The notes: generated by a model from the letters alone, not told the origin. A stretch of DNA of 64,000 bases from Afipia sp. 1NLS2 (GCF_000178995.1 NZ_ADVZ01000005.1:248001-312000); one strand, 5' to 3'. Shown: positions 27,073 to 36,165, counted from the first letter of the stretch. Translations and numbers: made by a program.

Positions 27073-27157
27073 TGGTGCGCTCGGAGGGACTCGAACCCCC
27101 ACGATTTTACTCACTGCCACCTCAAGGCAGCGCGTCTACCAATTCCGCCACGAGCGC
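27073..27157 (-). tRNA. tRNA-Leu (anticodon GAG), CCA encoded
   Basis: Acceptor GCGCTCG pairs with CGAGCGC, followed by discriminator A and an encoded CCA. The anticodon arm is CTGCC-TTGAGGT-GGCAG, giving GAG. A variable arm of tRNA-Leu size and a TTCGAGT T-loop are present. It reads leftward and is flanked by the MOSC gene and the FliN-like gene. Confidence 0.96.
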
Positions 27158-27343
27158 TTTGCGACTGCCCCCGGAACAAGGCCCGGGCGGGCCGAAACGG
27201 CCCCGTCACGGCCGCCGATGTAACAAATGGATCATGCCGGGACAAGGGCTTGCACCAGCTCGGCCCACAATCTCGAATTCTTGCAACAAAGCCTTCAAAA
27301 CCGAGGTTTTTAGCCCGGAAAGCGATGACCGCGCCGTCCCGCC

Positions 27344-27586
27344 CTAGCGCTGGTCCGCCGTTTTCGGCAGCATCCGCTTCACCTCGACGGCGATGCGGTT
27401 GCGATTCACAACAACCGCCCCGGAGGCGACCGGCAGGTTGTTGGCCAGCACCTTGACCTCATCCTGCTCGGTGGCATCAAGTTCGATGATGGCCCCGCGG
27501 CTCAGCCGCATGACCTGGTGAATCGGCATCCTGGTGGTGCCCAGAACCACCATGAGATCGACGGAAACGTTATCGATTGTCGCCAC
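27344..27586 (-). CDS. FliN/SpoA-domain flagellar switch-like protein (short)
   Basis: The protein has 80 residues and is essentially only the SpoA domain: NVSVDLMVVLGTTRMPIHQV, SRGAIIELDATEQDEVKVLA and VNRNRIAVEVKRML. Full FliN carries an extra N-terminal part, so this is a short paralogue. It would sit in the switch complex or act as a regulator. It is isolated from other flagellar genes. A 7/8 CtrA box lies 48 nt upstream (27634), supporting cell-cycle linked expression. Confidence 0.87.
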   Translation of the reverse strand: MATIDNVSVDLMVVLGTTRMPIHQVMRLSRGAIIELDATEQDEVKVLANNLPVASGAVVVNRNRIAVEVKRMLPKTADQR

Positions 27587-27633
27587 TGTACCTGACCCGG
27601 AAAGACTACTTTTTCCAGATCACCACGCTATGG

Positions 27634-27648
27634 TGAACCAATGGTTAA
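27634..27648. promoter_or_regulatory. Near-consensus CtrA-type box ahead of fliN-like gene
   Basis: TGAACCAATGGTTAA matches TTAA-N7-TTAA in seven of eight positions. It lies 48 nt upstream of the minus-strand fliN-like start, the same geometry as the perfect boxes elsewhere, and overlaps the lipB start codon. Confidence 0.4.
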
Positions 27649-28366
27649 CGTCCGCGATACCCTTGCCTCATCGCCATTTTCCGCCACGCCGGGGGCCGTC
27701 ATCGAGTGGCGGGTGACGGATTCGCTGGTCGATTACGAAGAGGCGCTCGCCGCCATGCAGGCGCGCGCGGCCGCGATCGCCGACGGCACCGCGCCGGAAC
27801 TCGTCTGGCTGCTGGAACACCCCCCTCTTTATACTTCCGGCACCAGCGCCAGGCCCGGCGATCTCGTCGATGCCCGCTTCCCGGTGTTCGCCACCGGCCG
27901 CGGCGGGCAATTCACCTATCATGGCCCCGGCCAGCGCGTGGTCTATCTGATGCTGGATCTGAAGCGGCGGCGGCCGGACGTGCGCGCCTATGTCGCCAGT
28001 CTCGAACAGCTCATCATCACGACGCTCGCAGCCTTCAACGTGCGCGGCGAACGGCGGGAAGATCGCGTCGGCGTCTGGGTGAAGCGGCCCGAGAAGGGTG
28101 ACGGCTATGAGGACAAGATCGCGGCGATCGGCGTGCGGCTGAAGCGCTGGGTGTCGCTGCACGGTATCGCCATCAACGTCGAACCGGAGCTGTCGCATTT
28201 CACCGGCATCGTCCCGTGCGGAATCGCAGATCCGCGTTATGGCGTCACCAGCCTCGCCGATCTTGGCCTGCCGGTGACGATGCACGATGTCGATATTGCA
28301 CTTCGGCAGGCGTTCGAGGACGTCTTCGGCGCCCTCGAACCGGCGCAGCCTGAAGTTGCGGATTGA
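27641..28366 (+). CDS. lipB: Octanoyl-[acyl-carrier-protein]:protein transferase LipB
   Basis: The protein has 241 residues. It moves octanoate from acyl carrier protein to lipoyl domains, the first step of lipoate assembly. Conserved blocks: [40 protein letters not shown] with the catalytic lysine, and [17 protein letters not shown] with the acyl-accepting cysteine. lipA is not adjacent. It is divergent from the fliN-like gene and converges on a VOC gene. Confidence 0.97.
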   Translation: MVNVRDTLASSPFSATPGAVIEWRVTDSLVDYEEALAAMQARAAAIADGTAPELVWLLEHPPLYTSGTSARPGDLVDARFPVFATGRGGQFTYHGPGQRVVYLMLDLKRRRPDVRAYVASLEQLIITTLAAFNVRGERREDRVGVWVKRPEKGDGYEDKIAAIGVRLKRWVSLHGIAINVEPELSHFTGIVPCGIADPRYGVTSLADLGLPVTMHDVDIALRQAFEDVFGALEPAQPEVAD

Positions 28367-28378
28367 TCGTCCCGGTCT

Positions 28379-28762
28379 TTAACCGGGATAAGGCGAGCGG
28401 GCGCAGAGCTTGTTGCCGTCGGGATCGCGCAGATAAGCGAGATACACTTTCTTGCCAGCCGATTCGCGGACGCCCGGAGGATCTTCAGCGGTCTTGCCGC
28501 CATTCGCCACGCCAGCCGCGTGCCATGCATCGACCAGCGCCGGGCTTTTGATGCTCAGGCCGATGGTGCCGCCATTGGCGAAACAAGCCGGCTGGCCGTT
28601 GATCGGCTTGGTGACAAGAAAACGCGCGCCGCCGTCGCTGTAGGCAAGCCGACCCTTCGCATCGACCGTCCCGGCGGTGCCGCCGGCTGCGGTGAAGATG
28701 GCGTCATAGAATTTCTTGGACGCTTCGATGTTATTCGAACCGACCACGACATGGCTGAACAT
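28379..28762 (-). CDS. VOC family protein (glyoxalase/dioxygenase fold)
   Basis: The protein has 127 residues. The start MFSHVVVGSNNIEASKKFYD, later CFANGGTIGLSIKSPALVDA, and the end VYLAYLRDPDGNKLCARS fit the vicinal oxygen chelate fold used by glyoxalase I and bleomycin-resistance proteins. The metal ligand pattern is partly visible (H4 and a late D/E), so catalysis is possible. The substrate is unknown. Confidence 0.88.
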   Translation of the reverse strand: MFSHVVVGSNNIEASKKFYDAIFTAAGGTAGTVDAKGRLAYSDGGARFLVTKPINGQPACFANGGTIGLSIKSPALVDAWHAAGVANGGKTAEDPPGVRESAGKKVYLAYLRDPDGNKLCARSPYPG

Positions 28763-28941
28763 GACAAAACCCTCAATTATGATGGATGAAATGATCTACC
28801 GGAAACGCACATATTGATGCAAGGGTCGTGAGACGAGACTTTGCCGGAAGCCATGTTCGCGCCCCGATGAGTCGGGATGCAAATTGACGCAGGCGTTCGG
28901 AAAAGCTCTCGCCTTCCCGACCCGGCCTGCGCCAAGCGGCT

Positions 28942-29370
28942 TCATACCGCCAACTGATACGGCGGAATCCAGAGCTTCTTCGCGATATAGCGCCGCTCCT
29001 GCGTCAGCCCGCCGAACCCATAGGCATCCGCGCGCACTTCATGCACGTGAACATAGCTCTCGGTGTGCAGCGGGCCCAGCAGTTCGCCGAACCGCTTGAA
29101 CGTCGCGGCGATGAACTCGGCCTTCTCGTCCTTGGTGTTGGTGCCGTCGGTGATGTGGATGTCGAGCCAGACGCTGGCGAGCTTCTGCTCGGCGAGCGAG
29201 CGGCCACCGGCGAACCAGTCGGACGCCTCGACCGTCTGGACGATGATCGCGGTCACCTTCGGGTCCTTCTGCAGGATTTTGGACGACAATTCGCTGACGG
29301 CCGCGGCGATCTCCGCCTTTGAGGGAGAAACGTCCTTGGTCGATGAATACTGAACGGTGATGAGGGGCAT
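28942..29370 (-). CDS. Tautomerase family protein
   Basis: The protein has 142 residues from ATG 29370, which has AAGGAG upstream. The mature enzyme would begin with the catalytic proline (MPLITVQYSS). The middle VTAIIVQTVEASDWFAGG and end VHVHEVRADAYGFGGL are typical of 4-oxalocrotonate tautomerase or MSAD-like proteins. It isomerises keto-enol substrates. A LysR regulator is transcribed divergently, which suggests inducible expression. Confidence 0.88.
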   Translation of the reverse strand: MPLITVQYSSTKDVSPSKAEIAAAVSELSSKILQKDPKVTAIIVQTVEASDWFAGGRSLAEQKLASVWLDIHITDGTNTKDEKAEFIAATFKRFGELLGPLHTESYVHVHEVRADAYGFGGLTQERRYIAKKLWIPPYQLAV

Positions 29371-29480
29371 GGTCGTCTCCTTGAATTGCTGCCTCGTTGA
29401 CAACAGGAAGCTAGACCCGCCCGTATGATTTTGGTATCTTATCTAATCTGATATCAATGATAACATATATTGATGATGCC

Positions 29481-30335
29481 ATGAGCACGCTCGACATCGA
29501 AACCGTCCAGGCCTTTCTGCTGGTGGCGGAATTGCAGAACTTCACCCGTGCCGCCGAGGTGCTGGGCACCACGCAGGCCGCGGTCTCCATGAAATTGCAG
29601 CGGTTGGAGGCGACGCTGAACAAGCGCCTCGTGGAACGCTCGCCGCGCGCCGTCCGGCTGACCGCCGAAGGCATGACCTTCCAGAAAGACGCGAAAGCCC
29701 TGATCGATGCGCACGACCGCGCGTTGAACGGCTCGCAGGCCGTGCGCAAACAACTCGCGCTTGGTTTCAGCGATCATGCCGCTGGTCCCGAACTTGTGCC
29801 GATCATGGAACGGCTGCGGTCGCTTTCGTCCTCGCTCACGATCACCGTGCAGATCGGCTTCTCGCACGACCTGCTCGATGCGTTCGATTCGGGCACGCTC
29901 GATGCGGTGATCGTGCGGCCGGAAGGCAGCCATCGCGGCGGCGAGAAACTGACCGAGGATGAATTCGGCTGGTTCGCCGCGCCATCGTTCAACTGGGCTG
30001 TGGGCGAACGGCTTCCCATCGCCACGCTCGCGCCTTCCTGCGGCGTTCGCGCCATTGCCGTGCGCGCGCTCGACAAGGCGAAGCTGCCATGGACGGAAAC
30101 CTTCATCGGCGGCGGCGTCACGGCGGTCGTCGCGGCTGCCGAAGCCGGCCTCGGCGCCGCTCCGCTTGCCCGCCGCATCGCCCCGCCCGGACTGATCGAT
30201 ATCGGCGCGACCTACAAATTGCCGAAACTCGGGAGATCGAAAGTGATGCTCTATTCAAGAGTGAGCGACGCCGCGCAACTTGCGGCGCTGCGCACCATCT
30301 CGGCCGCTTTCCGCAAGATCGTGCTTGCTGCGTAA
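29481..30335 (+). CDS. LysR-family regulator divergent from tautomerase
   Basis: The protein has 284 residues. The HTH is at about 1-60: TVQAFLLVAELQNFTRAAEV then LGTTQAAVSMKLQRLEATL. A ligand-binding domain follows. The start at 29481 leaves the usual short leader before the HTH; ATG 29457 adds eight residues. It faces the tautomerase gene over about 110 nt and very likely regulates it. The 3' end almost touches the convergent glycosyltransferase gene. Confidence 0.92.
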   Translation: MSTLDIETVQAFLLVAELQNFTRAAEVLGTTQAAVSMKLQRLEATLNKRLVERSPRAVRLTAEGMTFQKDAKALIDAHDRALNGSQAVRKQLALGFSDHAAGPELVPIMERLRSLSSSLTITVQIGFSHDLLDAFDSGTLDAVIVRPEGSHRGGEKLTEDEFGWFAAPSFNWAVGERLPIATLAPSCGVRAIAVRALDKAKLPWTETFIGGGVTAVVAAAEAGLGAAPLARRIAPPGLIDIGATYKLPKLGRSKVMLYSRVSDAAQLAALRTISAAFRKIVLAA

Positions 30336-30339
30336 TTCT

Positions 30340-32025
30340 TTAGCGCCTGCGGGCTCCGACATCGTCGAGCCGCTCCGCTGGCGTCTCGTCCTCCTCTGGC
30401 TTCGCAAGAGGCGTGATTATGATCGCAGCCACTTCGCGGTTCGCGCCTTTGATTCCCCACAGGGAGAGCTGTACGGGAAAGGTCCAGCGATGGGCGCGCG
30501 GAACTTTCTGCACGATCTGCGTCATCCACTGATCGCAGGCGGCATCGGTCACAAAACAGATGGCGCTCCAGCCTTTTGCGAAGGTGCTGTCGCGCGGCAT
30601 GCCCCAGATATGCTGATAGGCAAAAGGACGGCTGTAGACGGGATGATCCGGGCTGTAGAACGCCGTGGCGAAAGCCAACCCGTCATCGCCGCTGACACGC
30701 GCAAGCGGCGTTTCGGAAGCCTCATGCCACGCAGCCGTCAGCCTGTCGGAAGCCTCACGATAAAAATCCCGGCCGCCCGGATTGGGGTTGGCGTTCCGAT
30801 AAAGCGCATACAACGGCGACGCAAGGAACGCACACAGAAACAGGCCGCCCACCATGGTCGCAAGGTTGACCGTTTCGACGCGGGGAATCTCGAAACGCAG
30901 CGCGCACACCGCAATCAACAGAACGAAGAACAGGCCCTGGAAATGCCACGTCGCCGGCAGATCGCTGTCGAGCATCACGACGAGCAGCATCGGCAGGATG
31001 AAGCTCGTGGCGAAAATCAGCAGCAACAGAAGCAAACCGGGTGAAAGATGCCTCAGGTTGCGTCCCCACTCCCGCCATTGCGAACGGAGCATCACCGCAA
31101 GGCTGATGGCTGGCAGGAGCAGATAGGCCGCATTGGTGAGAGCAAAAACGGCAGCGTCCTTGATCGAGTGGACACCCTTCCGATCAATATGCATCTCTAC
31201 GGCGTAGTGAAAGGGCCCGAAATCATTCTCCCACAACCAGTAGATATGCGGCGCGATCCCGGCCAGTCCGCACACCAGCGAAATCCACGGCGCTTTTGAG
31301 CGCAGATATCGTGCGCGGTCGGGGTGAAGAATGCCGGCGACCACAAATCCTGCGAGGAGGAAGATCGAATAATATTTGCCGAGCATCGCCAACGCGCACG
31401 AAAAGCCCGCCGCTGCCGCCCAGCCTGCCGTGCGCTCCTCGAATGAACGCAGAAAGCAATAGGTCGCCAGCGGCCACACCGCGAGCAGCACACTGTTGGC
31501 GTTGAACTTCTCGGCATGGAATTGATAGACCGGCGTCAACAGCAGCAGGAACAGGATCACGGCCCGCTTGTCGCCGCGCACGAAGCGGCGCGCAATCAGA
31601 TCCACCGCGAACAGCGCCAGCCCGGCGTTGGCCAGCGCCAGCAGACGAAACGACCAGTCCGTCAGCGGAAAGATATCCATCCAGCCGTGAGCCACCCATC
31701 CCATCAGCGGCGGATGCTTCCAGAATCCCCAGGCGAGGTGCCGCCCCACGGACCACGTCTCCAGAACGTCCATGTGCAGATTGCCGTGGATGCAGGCGAT
31801 GCAGAAAATCAGCGTCGAGAGCGCGACGAAGCCAAGGAGCAACGCCGGAATGGACCAGCCGGTCTCGATGCCGTCGAGCCAGCAGGCAATGCCTGCCCGG
31901 ACGCCACGGAAGCGGGGAGCCAAAAGCGGAGGAGTGTCCACGACAGCCAACAAATAAAGGAATATCGTCCCAGTGCTAGATGCTTCGCGGCGGCTTGACA
32001 AGCTGCCTTCGATTTTAGCCCTCAC
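30340..32025 (-). CDS. Glycosyltransferase family 39 (ArnT/PMT-like) membrane protein
   Basis: The protein has 561 residues and many membrane segments. HMDVLETWSVGRHLAWGFWK then HPPLMGWVAHGWM is the characteristic first periplasmic loop with the catalytic Asp of the ArnT/PMT group. Further segments and a C-terminal soluble region of about 150 residues follow. Enzymes of this type move a sugar from undecaprenyl- or dolichyl-type phosphate onto lipid A, protein or glycan. The acceptor is unknown. It starts with GTG at 32025 and its Shine-Dalgarno (AAGGGA) overlaps the stop of the acylphosphatase gene, so the two are probably translationally coupled. Confidence 0.88.
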   Translation of the reverse strand: MRAKIEGSLSSRREASSTGTIFLYLLAVVDTPPLLAPRFRGVRAGIACWLDGIETGWSIPALLLGFVALSTLIFCIACIHGNLHMDVLETWSVGRHLAWGFWKHPPLMGWVAHGWMDIFPLTDWSFRLLALANAGLALFAVDLIARRFVRGDKRAVILFLLLLTPVYQFHAEKFNANSVLLAVWPLATYCFLRSFEERTAGWAAAAGFSCALAMLGKYYSIFLLAGFVVAGILHPDRARYLRSKAPWISLVCGLAGIAPHIYWLWENDFGPFHYAVEMHIDRKGVHSIKDAAVFALTNAAYLLLPAISLAVMLRSQWREWGRNLRHLSPGLLLLLLIFATSFILPMLLVVMLDSDLPATWHFQGLFFVLLIAVCALRFEIPRVETVNLATMVGGLFLCAFLASPLYALYRNANPNPGGRDFYREASDRLTAAWHEASETPLARVSGDDGLAFATAFYSPDHPVYSRPFAYQHIWGMPRDSTFAKGWSAICFVTDAACDQWMTQIVQKVPRAHRWTFPVQLSLWGIKGANREVAAIIITPLAKPEEDETPAERLDDVGARRR

Positions 32026-32031
32026 ATTCCC

Positions 32032-32331
32032 TTAAATCGTTGGCAGGCCAGCAAAACCCCCTTCCGCTCCGTGAAGCCGCAATTCGTCCTCCCGCGCCTC
32101 TCGCTCCTCGACCCGGCGGACGTGGGCGAAAGACGGGCCATGGCGGCACGCTTCAGCCATCGCGGCGACGGCCTGCGGCGATCCGGCGATCAACATTTCG
32201 ACCTCTCCGCCCCGGCGGTTGCGCACCCATCCCTCCACCCCGAGACCCTCGGCGGTGTCCTGCGCCCAGGCCCGGAAGCCGACCCCCTGCACCCGGCCAT
32301 GAATGAGAAGATGCCTGATCGTCCGCGCCAT
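32032..32331 (-). CDS. acyP: Acylphosphatase
   Basis: The protein has 99 residues from ATG 32331, the family length. It hydrolyses acyl phosphates such as acetyl phosphate or carbamoyl phosphate. The active site is visible: GRVQGVGFR with R20, and WVRNRRGG with N38. The frame is open to 32418 but the extra residues are not family-like. The stop lies six bases before the GTG of the glycosyltransferase gene. Confidence 0.95.
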   Translation of the reverse strand: MARTIRHLLIHGRVQGVGFRAWAQDTAEGLGVEGWVRNRRGGEVEMLIAGSPQAVAAMAEACRHGPSFAHVRRVEEREAREDELRLHGAEGGFAGLPTI

Positions 32332-32435
32332 CAGCGGTCCCGTTTGTTCTGTGTGAGGCCCCGCGCCTGTAACAAGACTGTCATGGAGAGAACCTACACC
32401 GGACGCGCTTGTTTTCATCCCCTCAGGAGAATTTC

Positions 32436-34346
32436 ATGCGCGCCCGCGTTTCGCTGCCGCTCAGCCTTGCCATTGCCGGTCTGCTGTCTGCCTTTTCGTC
32501 CGCAAGCCATGCCGCCAACGCCACGCCGCACAATCTGATCCTGTTTGTGCCGGATGGCCTGCGCGCACTGAAAGTCACGCCGGAGACCGCGCCCGCGATG
32601 GCAGCGCTGCGCGACACTGGGGTTAACTTCAAGAATCCCCACTCGCTGTTTCCGACCTTCACCATGCCGAACTCCTCGGGCATGGCGACCGGGCATTACC
32701 TCGGCGATACCGGCATCTACAGCAACACGATCTATTCCGGATATCCGGTCGGCGCCGCGCACGGCAGCATGACGCCGTTTCTGGAAAACGATCCGATCCT
32801 CGGCGACGTCGATGACCATTTCGGCGGCAATTATCTGAACGAGGAAACGATCCTCGCGAGCGCCCGCCGCGCCGGATTCTCCACTGCCGCGATCGGCAAG
32901 CTCGGCCCCACGCTGATGTTCGATCACACCGAGCGCAGCGGCGCCAAGACCATTGTCATTGATGACCAGACCGGCGCATCGAAGGATGGCAAGGATCTCG
33001 GCATTCCGCTCTCCGACGAAATCAGGAAGGCAATCGAAGCCGCGAACCTGCCGCTGAAAACGCCATCGCGCGGCGACAACGGCAAGGCTGGCAGTTCCGA
33101 GAAACCCGGCACCACCATCGCCAACGTCGACCAGCAGCAATATTTCACCGATGTTGTGACGAAAGCGGTGCTGCCGATGTTCAAGGCGCGCAACAAGCCG
33201 TTCGTGCTGGTGCTGTGGTCGCGCGATCCCGACGGCACGCAACACAATCAGGGCGACAGCCTCGGGCAGTTGACGCCCGGCATCAACGGCCCGACCTCGC
33301 TCGCCGCGATCAAAAATGCCGACAACAACCTCGCGCAGGTCCGGCAAGCGCTGAAGGATCTGGGTCTCGATGCCAGCACCAACATCGTCGTCTCGGCCGA
33401 TCACGGGTTCTCGACCATCTCGAAGGACAGCACGACCAGCGCCGCCGCCAAGGGCGAGTATAAAGATGTTCCCAAAGGCCAGTTGCCTCCGGGCTTCGTC
33501 GCGCTCGATCTCGCCAGGGCGCTCGATCTTCCGCTGCTCGACCCCGACAGCAACAACGCACCCGTCGCGGCGAACACCTATCCCCGCCTCGGCAACGGCC
33601 TGCTCGGCAAGGACGCTGCGCATCCCGCCGCAATCGTCGCGGCCAATGGCGGCTCGGACCTCGTTTACATTCCGGGAACCGGCAGGAAAGGCAAAAAGGC
33701 GAACAAGGCGCTGGCGCGCAGGATCGTCGCAGCACTTTTGAAGCAGGATTACGTCAGTGGCCTGTTCGTGCATGACGAGCTTGGCCGCATTCCGGGCACG
33801 CTGCCGTTGTCCGCCATCAATCTGAAGGGTGCGGGCGTCACGCCGCATCCGGCCATCGTCATCAACTTCCGGTCCTACGCCACCGATTGCGGCGATCCGC
33901 TATTGTGCGGCGTCACCGTCTGCGACACGCGCCTACAGCAGGGACAAGGCATGCACGGCAATTTCAGCCGCGCCGACACCATGAACTTCATGGCGGCGAT
34001 CGGTCCCGACTTCAAAACCGGCTATGTCGATGCCCTGCCCGCCAGCAACGCCGATGTCGGCATGACGATCGCGCAGATTCTCGGCCTGCGTTCGACAGCC
34101 AATGGCGGACTGATGGGCCGTGTGCTCTCGGAAGCGATCCCGAACGGCATCACGCCGAAGGCCGCCGTCACCAGCCGGCTGATGTCAAAGCCGAGCGATA
34201 ACGGGCTGCGGACCGTGGTGCAGTATCAGCGCGTTCTTGGTCAGCGTTATTTCGATGTCGCGGGTTTCCCCGGCCGCACGCTCGGGCTTGATCCGGTCGA
34301 TACCGCCGAGAAATCAAACAAGAAGCACGCCAACGCAGCGCGCTAA
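32436..34346 (+). CDS. Secreted alkaline-phosphatase-superfamily phosphodiesterase (NPP-like)
   Basis: The protein has 636 residues from ATG 32436 with AGGAGA upstream. Signal peptide about 1-27. The catalytic domain shows FVPDG (metal D40), TFTMPNSSGMATG with the nucleophile T76, DPDGTQHNQGD, and SADHGFSTI, all metal ligands of the nucleotide pyrophosphatase/phosphodiesterase branch of the alkaline phosphatase superfamily. It should hydrolyse extracellular phosphodiesters or phosphates in the periplasm. It ends at a strong terminator. Confidence 0.9.
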   Translation: MRARVSLPLSLAIAGLLSAFSSASHAANATPHNLILFVPDGLRALKVTPETAPAMAALRDTGVNFKNPHSLFPTFTMPNSSGMATGHYLGDTGIYSNTIYSGYPVGAAHGSMTPFLENDPILGDVDDHFGGNYLNEETILASARRAGFSTAAIGKLGPTLMFDHTERSGAKTIVIDDQTGASKDGKDLGIPLSDEIRKAIEAANLPLKTPSRGDNGKAGSSEKPGTTIANVDQQQYFTDVVTKAVLPMFKARNKPFVLVLWSRDPDGTQHNQGDSLGQLTPGINGPTSLAAIKNADNNLAQVRQALKDLGLDASTNIVVSADHGFSTISKDSTTSAAAKGEYKDVPKGQLPPGFVALDLARALDLPLLDPDSNNAPVAANTYPRLGNGLLGKDAAHPAAIVAANGGSDLVYIPGTGRKGKKANKALARRIVAALLKQDYVSGLFVHDELGRIPGTLPLSAINLKGAGVTPHPAIVINFRSYATDCGDPLLCGVTVCDTRLQQGQGMHGNFSRADTMNFMAAIGPDFKTGYVDALPASNADVGMTIAQILGLRSTANGGLMGRVLSEAIPNGITPKAAVTSRLMSKPSDNGLRTVVQYQRVLGQRYFDVAGFPGRTLGLDPVDTAEKSNKKHANAAR

Positions 34347-34380
34347 CTGCCTGTCGCCATTTCTGGCGACTTCAAAAAAG

Positions 34381-34415
34381 AAAACGCCGGATCGGCTGAA
34401 CCGATCCGGCGTTTT
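34381..34415. terminator. Strong rho-independent terminator
   Basis: AAAACGCCGGATCGG and CCGATCCGGCGTTTT form a 15-bp stem with a five-base loop. It is symmetrical and serves both the phosphodiesterase gene (+) and the gene at 34440 (-). Confidence 0.93.
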
Positions 34416-34439
34416 TTGTCATTCGAAATAGCGCGGCGC

Positions 34440-35036
34440 TTACGTCGCGAGGTCGATCACAGCCGGGAGCGCAGCCACCAGCGGCAACGTCGCGGCCCCG
34501 ATCAGGCAGGCAGCGACCAGCGTTTTCAGGACGCGGTTGCTGCGGCGCTTGCCGCGCATCTGCGCCGCGATCCACTCCAGCACTTCGACATTGACGCCCA
34601 CCGCAGTGGTCGGCGCCCAGCTCTCGATTGCGGTGCCCGGCTGCAGCGCGACCGAGCGCGGCGGCACCGGCAAGCCGGAAGCAGCGGCGGCGTGATGGAC
34701 CACGGCCTTGGCGAGGAGATCGTCGAACCGGCCATCGTCGGAGCGATCTGCACCAGCTTCGCCGATCTGAAAAAGCGTTTCGACTTCGGCCCGGCTGACC
34801 GGAATGTCGCGCACCCCAGCCGCGGTCAGGATGCGCGCGCACCAGGCGGCGTCATCGGCGTCGAGCGAACGGGAGAAATGAATGCGGCCCAGCGTGGTCG
34901 GCCCCTCGCCGGTGATCACCCCGTCCCGTACCATGCCCAGCGCGCTGACGGCGGAGGCCCTGGCGGCATCGCTTTGCAGCGTTTCAACCTGACGGATGAG
35001 TTCGGAGAGATCGGCGGGGCTGTCCTGGATAGACAT
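34440..35036 (-). CDS. Hypothetical protein with C-terminal membrane segment, behind a CtrA box
   Basis: The protein has 198 residues from ATG 35036. The soluble part is mostly helical (LSELIRQVETLQSDAARASA) with no recognised domain; a membrane segment sits near the C-terminus (LVAACLIGAATLPLVAALPA). A perfect CtrA box lies 45 nt upstream of the start, so cell-cycle control is likely. The frame runs to 35150, but the extra residues lie beyond the box. No function can be assigned. Confidence 0.7.
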   Translation of the reverse strand: MSIQDSPADLSELIRQVETLQSDAARASAVSALGMVRDGVITGEGPTTLGRIHFSRSLDADDAAWCARILTAAGVRDIPVSRAEVETLFQIGEAGADRSDDGRFDDLLAKAVVHHAAAASGLPVPPRSVALQPGTAIESWAPTTAVGVNVEVLEWIAAQMRGKRRSNRVLKTLVAACLIGAATLPLVAALPAVIDLAT

Positions 35037-35398
35037 GGTACTAACTCGCTGGGTACTTCCGTAGCATTTGCTGACGGGGCTTAACGTTGCGTTAATGAAC
35101 GCCGGGGCGGCATTCGTTAGTCGCCGGGCTTGCTTTTTGGTCACACTCACCGGCGGTCAGGTTCATTTCCCAAACCGGATAGGCGCACGTGGGGCGCTGC
35201 CGGGGCTAATTCAGGGCATTTGAATAAAAACACGCAGTCGTGTTGTTTCAAATTGTTACGCACGACTAGAATGGCCTTGCTCCGATCGAGCGGAGAGAAG
35301 AAGGATATTGTCCTTTTTGCCGCACCATTTCGTTTATGTGGCGGGAGGCCTATATCCAAAGGGCCTTTTTCAAGAACCCACGACATGAGGACGTCACG
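35037..35398. other. Divergent intergenic region with CtrA box
   Basis: No gene is seen. It contains the CtrA box at 35081-35095 near the left gene and the promoter and leader of the peroxiredoxin gene on the right, where GAGG precedes the ATG. Confidence 0.55.
35081..35095. promoter_or_regulatory. Perfect CtrA-type box (TTAA-N7-TTAA)
   Basis: TTAACGTTGCGTTAA matches the CtrA consensus fully and is also a palindrome. It is 45 nt upstream of the minus-strand start at 35036, a distance typical for promoters activated by CtrA. Confidence 0.65.
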
Positions 35399-36058
35399 AT
35401 GACTTTATCGATTGGTGCCAAGGCCCCCGATTTCGAAGCTGAGAGCACCGAAGGCCATATCAGCTTCCACAAATGGCTCGGCGATAGCTGGGGCCTGTTC
35501 TTCTCCCACCCGAAGGATTTCACGCCGGTCTGCACGACAGAGCTCGGCGCTGTCGCCCGCCTCAAGCCGGAGTTCGACAAGCGCGGCGTCAAGCTGATCG
35601 GCATTAGCGTCGACCCGACCGACAAGCATCACCTGTGGGCCAAGGACATCGAGGAAACGCAGGGCGTCGCTCCGAACTACCCACTGATCGCGGACGTCGA
35701 TTTCAAGGTCGCCAAGCTCTACGGCATGCTGCCGGAAAGCACCTCCGGCGACGTCAACAAGCGCACCCCGGCCGATAACCAGACCGTGCGCAACATCTTC
35801 GTGATTGGCCCGGACAAGACCATCAAGACGGTCCTGATCTACCCGATGAGCACCGGCCGCAACTGGCAGGAAGTGCTGCGCATCATCGACTCGCTGCAGC
35901 TCACCGCCAAGCACGGCGTCTCGACCCCTTCCGACTGGAAGCAGGGCGACGACGTGTTCTTCTCCGCCGCAGTGCCGGAAGAAGAAGCCAAGAAGAAATT
36001 TCCGAAGGGCTGGAAGTCACCGAAGCCCTACTTCCGCATCGTCGAACAGCCGAAATAA
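35399..36058 (+). CDS. 1-Cys peroxiredoxin (Prx6 group)
   Basis: The protein has 219 residues from ATG 35399. It contains a single cysteine, C45 in HPKDFTPVCTTELG, the peroxidatic residue. The long C-terminal region (DWKQGDDVFFSAAVPEEEAK and FPKGWKSPKPYFRIVEQ) is characteristic of the Prx6/1-Cys group. It reduces peroxides at the expense of a thiol. The frame is open from 35336 but those residues do not precede the family start. A strong terminator follows. Confidence 0.95.
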   Translation: MTLSIGAKAPDFEAESTEGHISFHKWLGDSWGLFFSHPKDFTPVCTTELGAVARLKPEFDKRGVKLIGISVDPTDKHHLWAKDIEETQGVAPNYPLIADVDFKVAKLYGMLPESTSGDVNKRTPADNQTVRNIFVIGPDKTIKTVLIYPMSTGRNWQEVLRIIDSLQLTAKHGVSTPSDWKQGDDVFFSAAVPEEEAKKKFPKGWKSPKPYFRIVEQPK

Positions 36059-36076
36059 CGGCAGCGAACTCGAGAC

Positions 36077-36104
36077 AAAAAGGGACGCTTCGGCGTCCCT
36101 TTTT
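36077..36104. terminator. Rho-independent terminator with UUCG tetraloop
   Basis: AAAAAGGGACGC, loop TTCG, GCGTCCCTTTTT. The cUUCGg closure makes it very stable. It ends the peroxiredoxin transcript 18 nt after its stop. Confidence 0.93.
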
Positions 36105-36134
36105 TATTTTTGGACTTTAACGGTACAGTCCTAG

Positions 36135-36150
36135 CCTGTCTCATTACAGG
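36135..36150. promoter_or_regulatory. Short inverted repeat upstream of photolyase
   Basis: CCTGT and ACAGG are separated by six bases, ending 16 bases before the photolyase ATG. It could be a repressor site such as those used by light-responsive regulators; this is weak evidence. Confidence 0.25.
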
Positions 36151-36165
36151 TAAAGCCGACCACCG

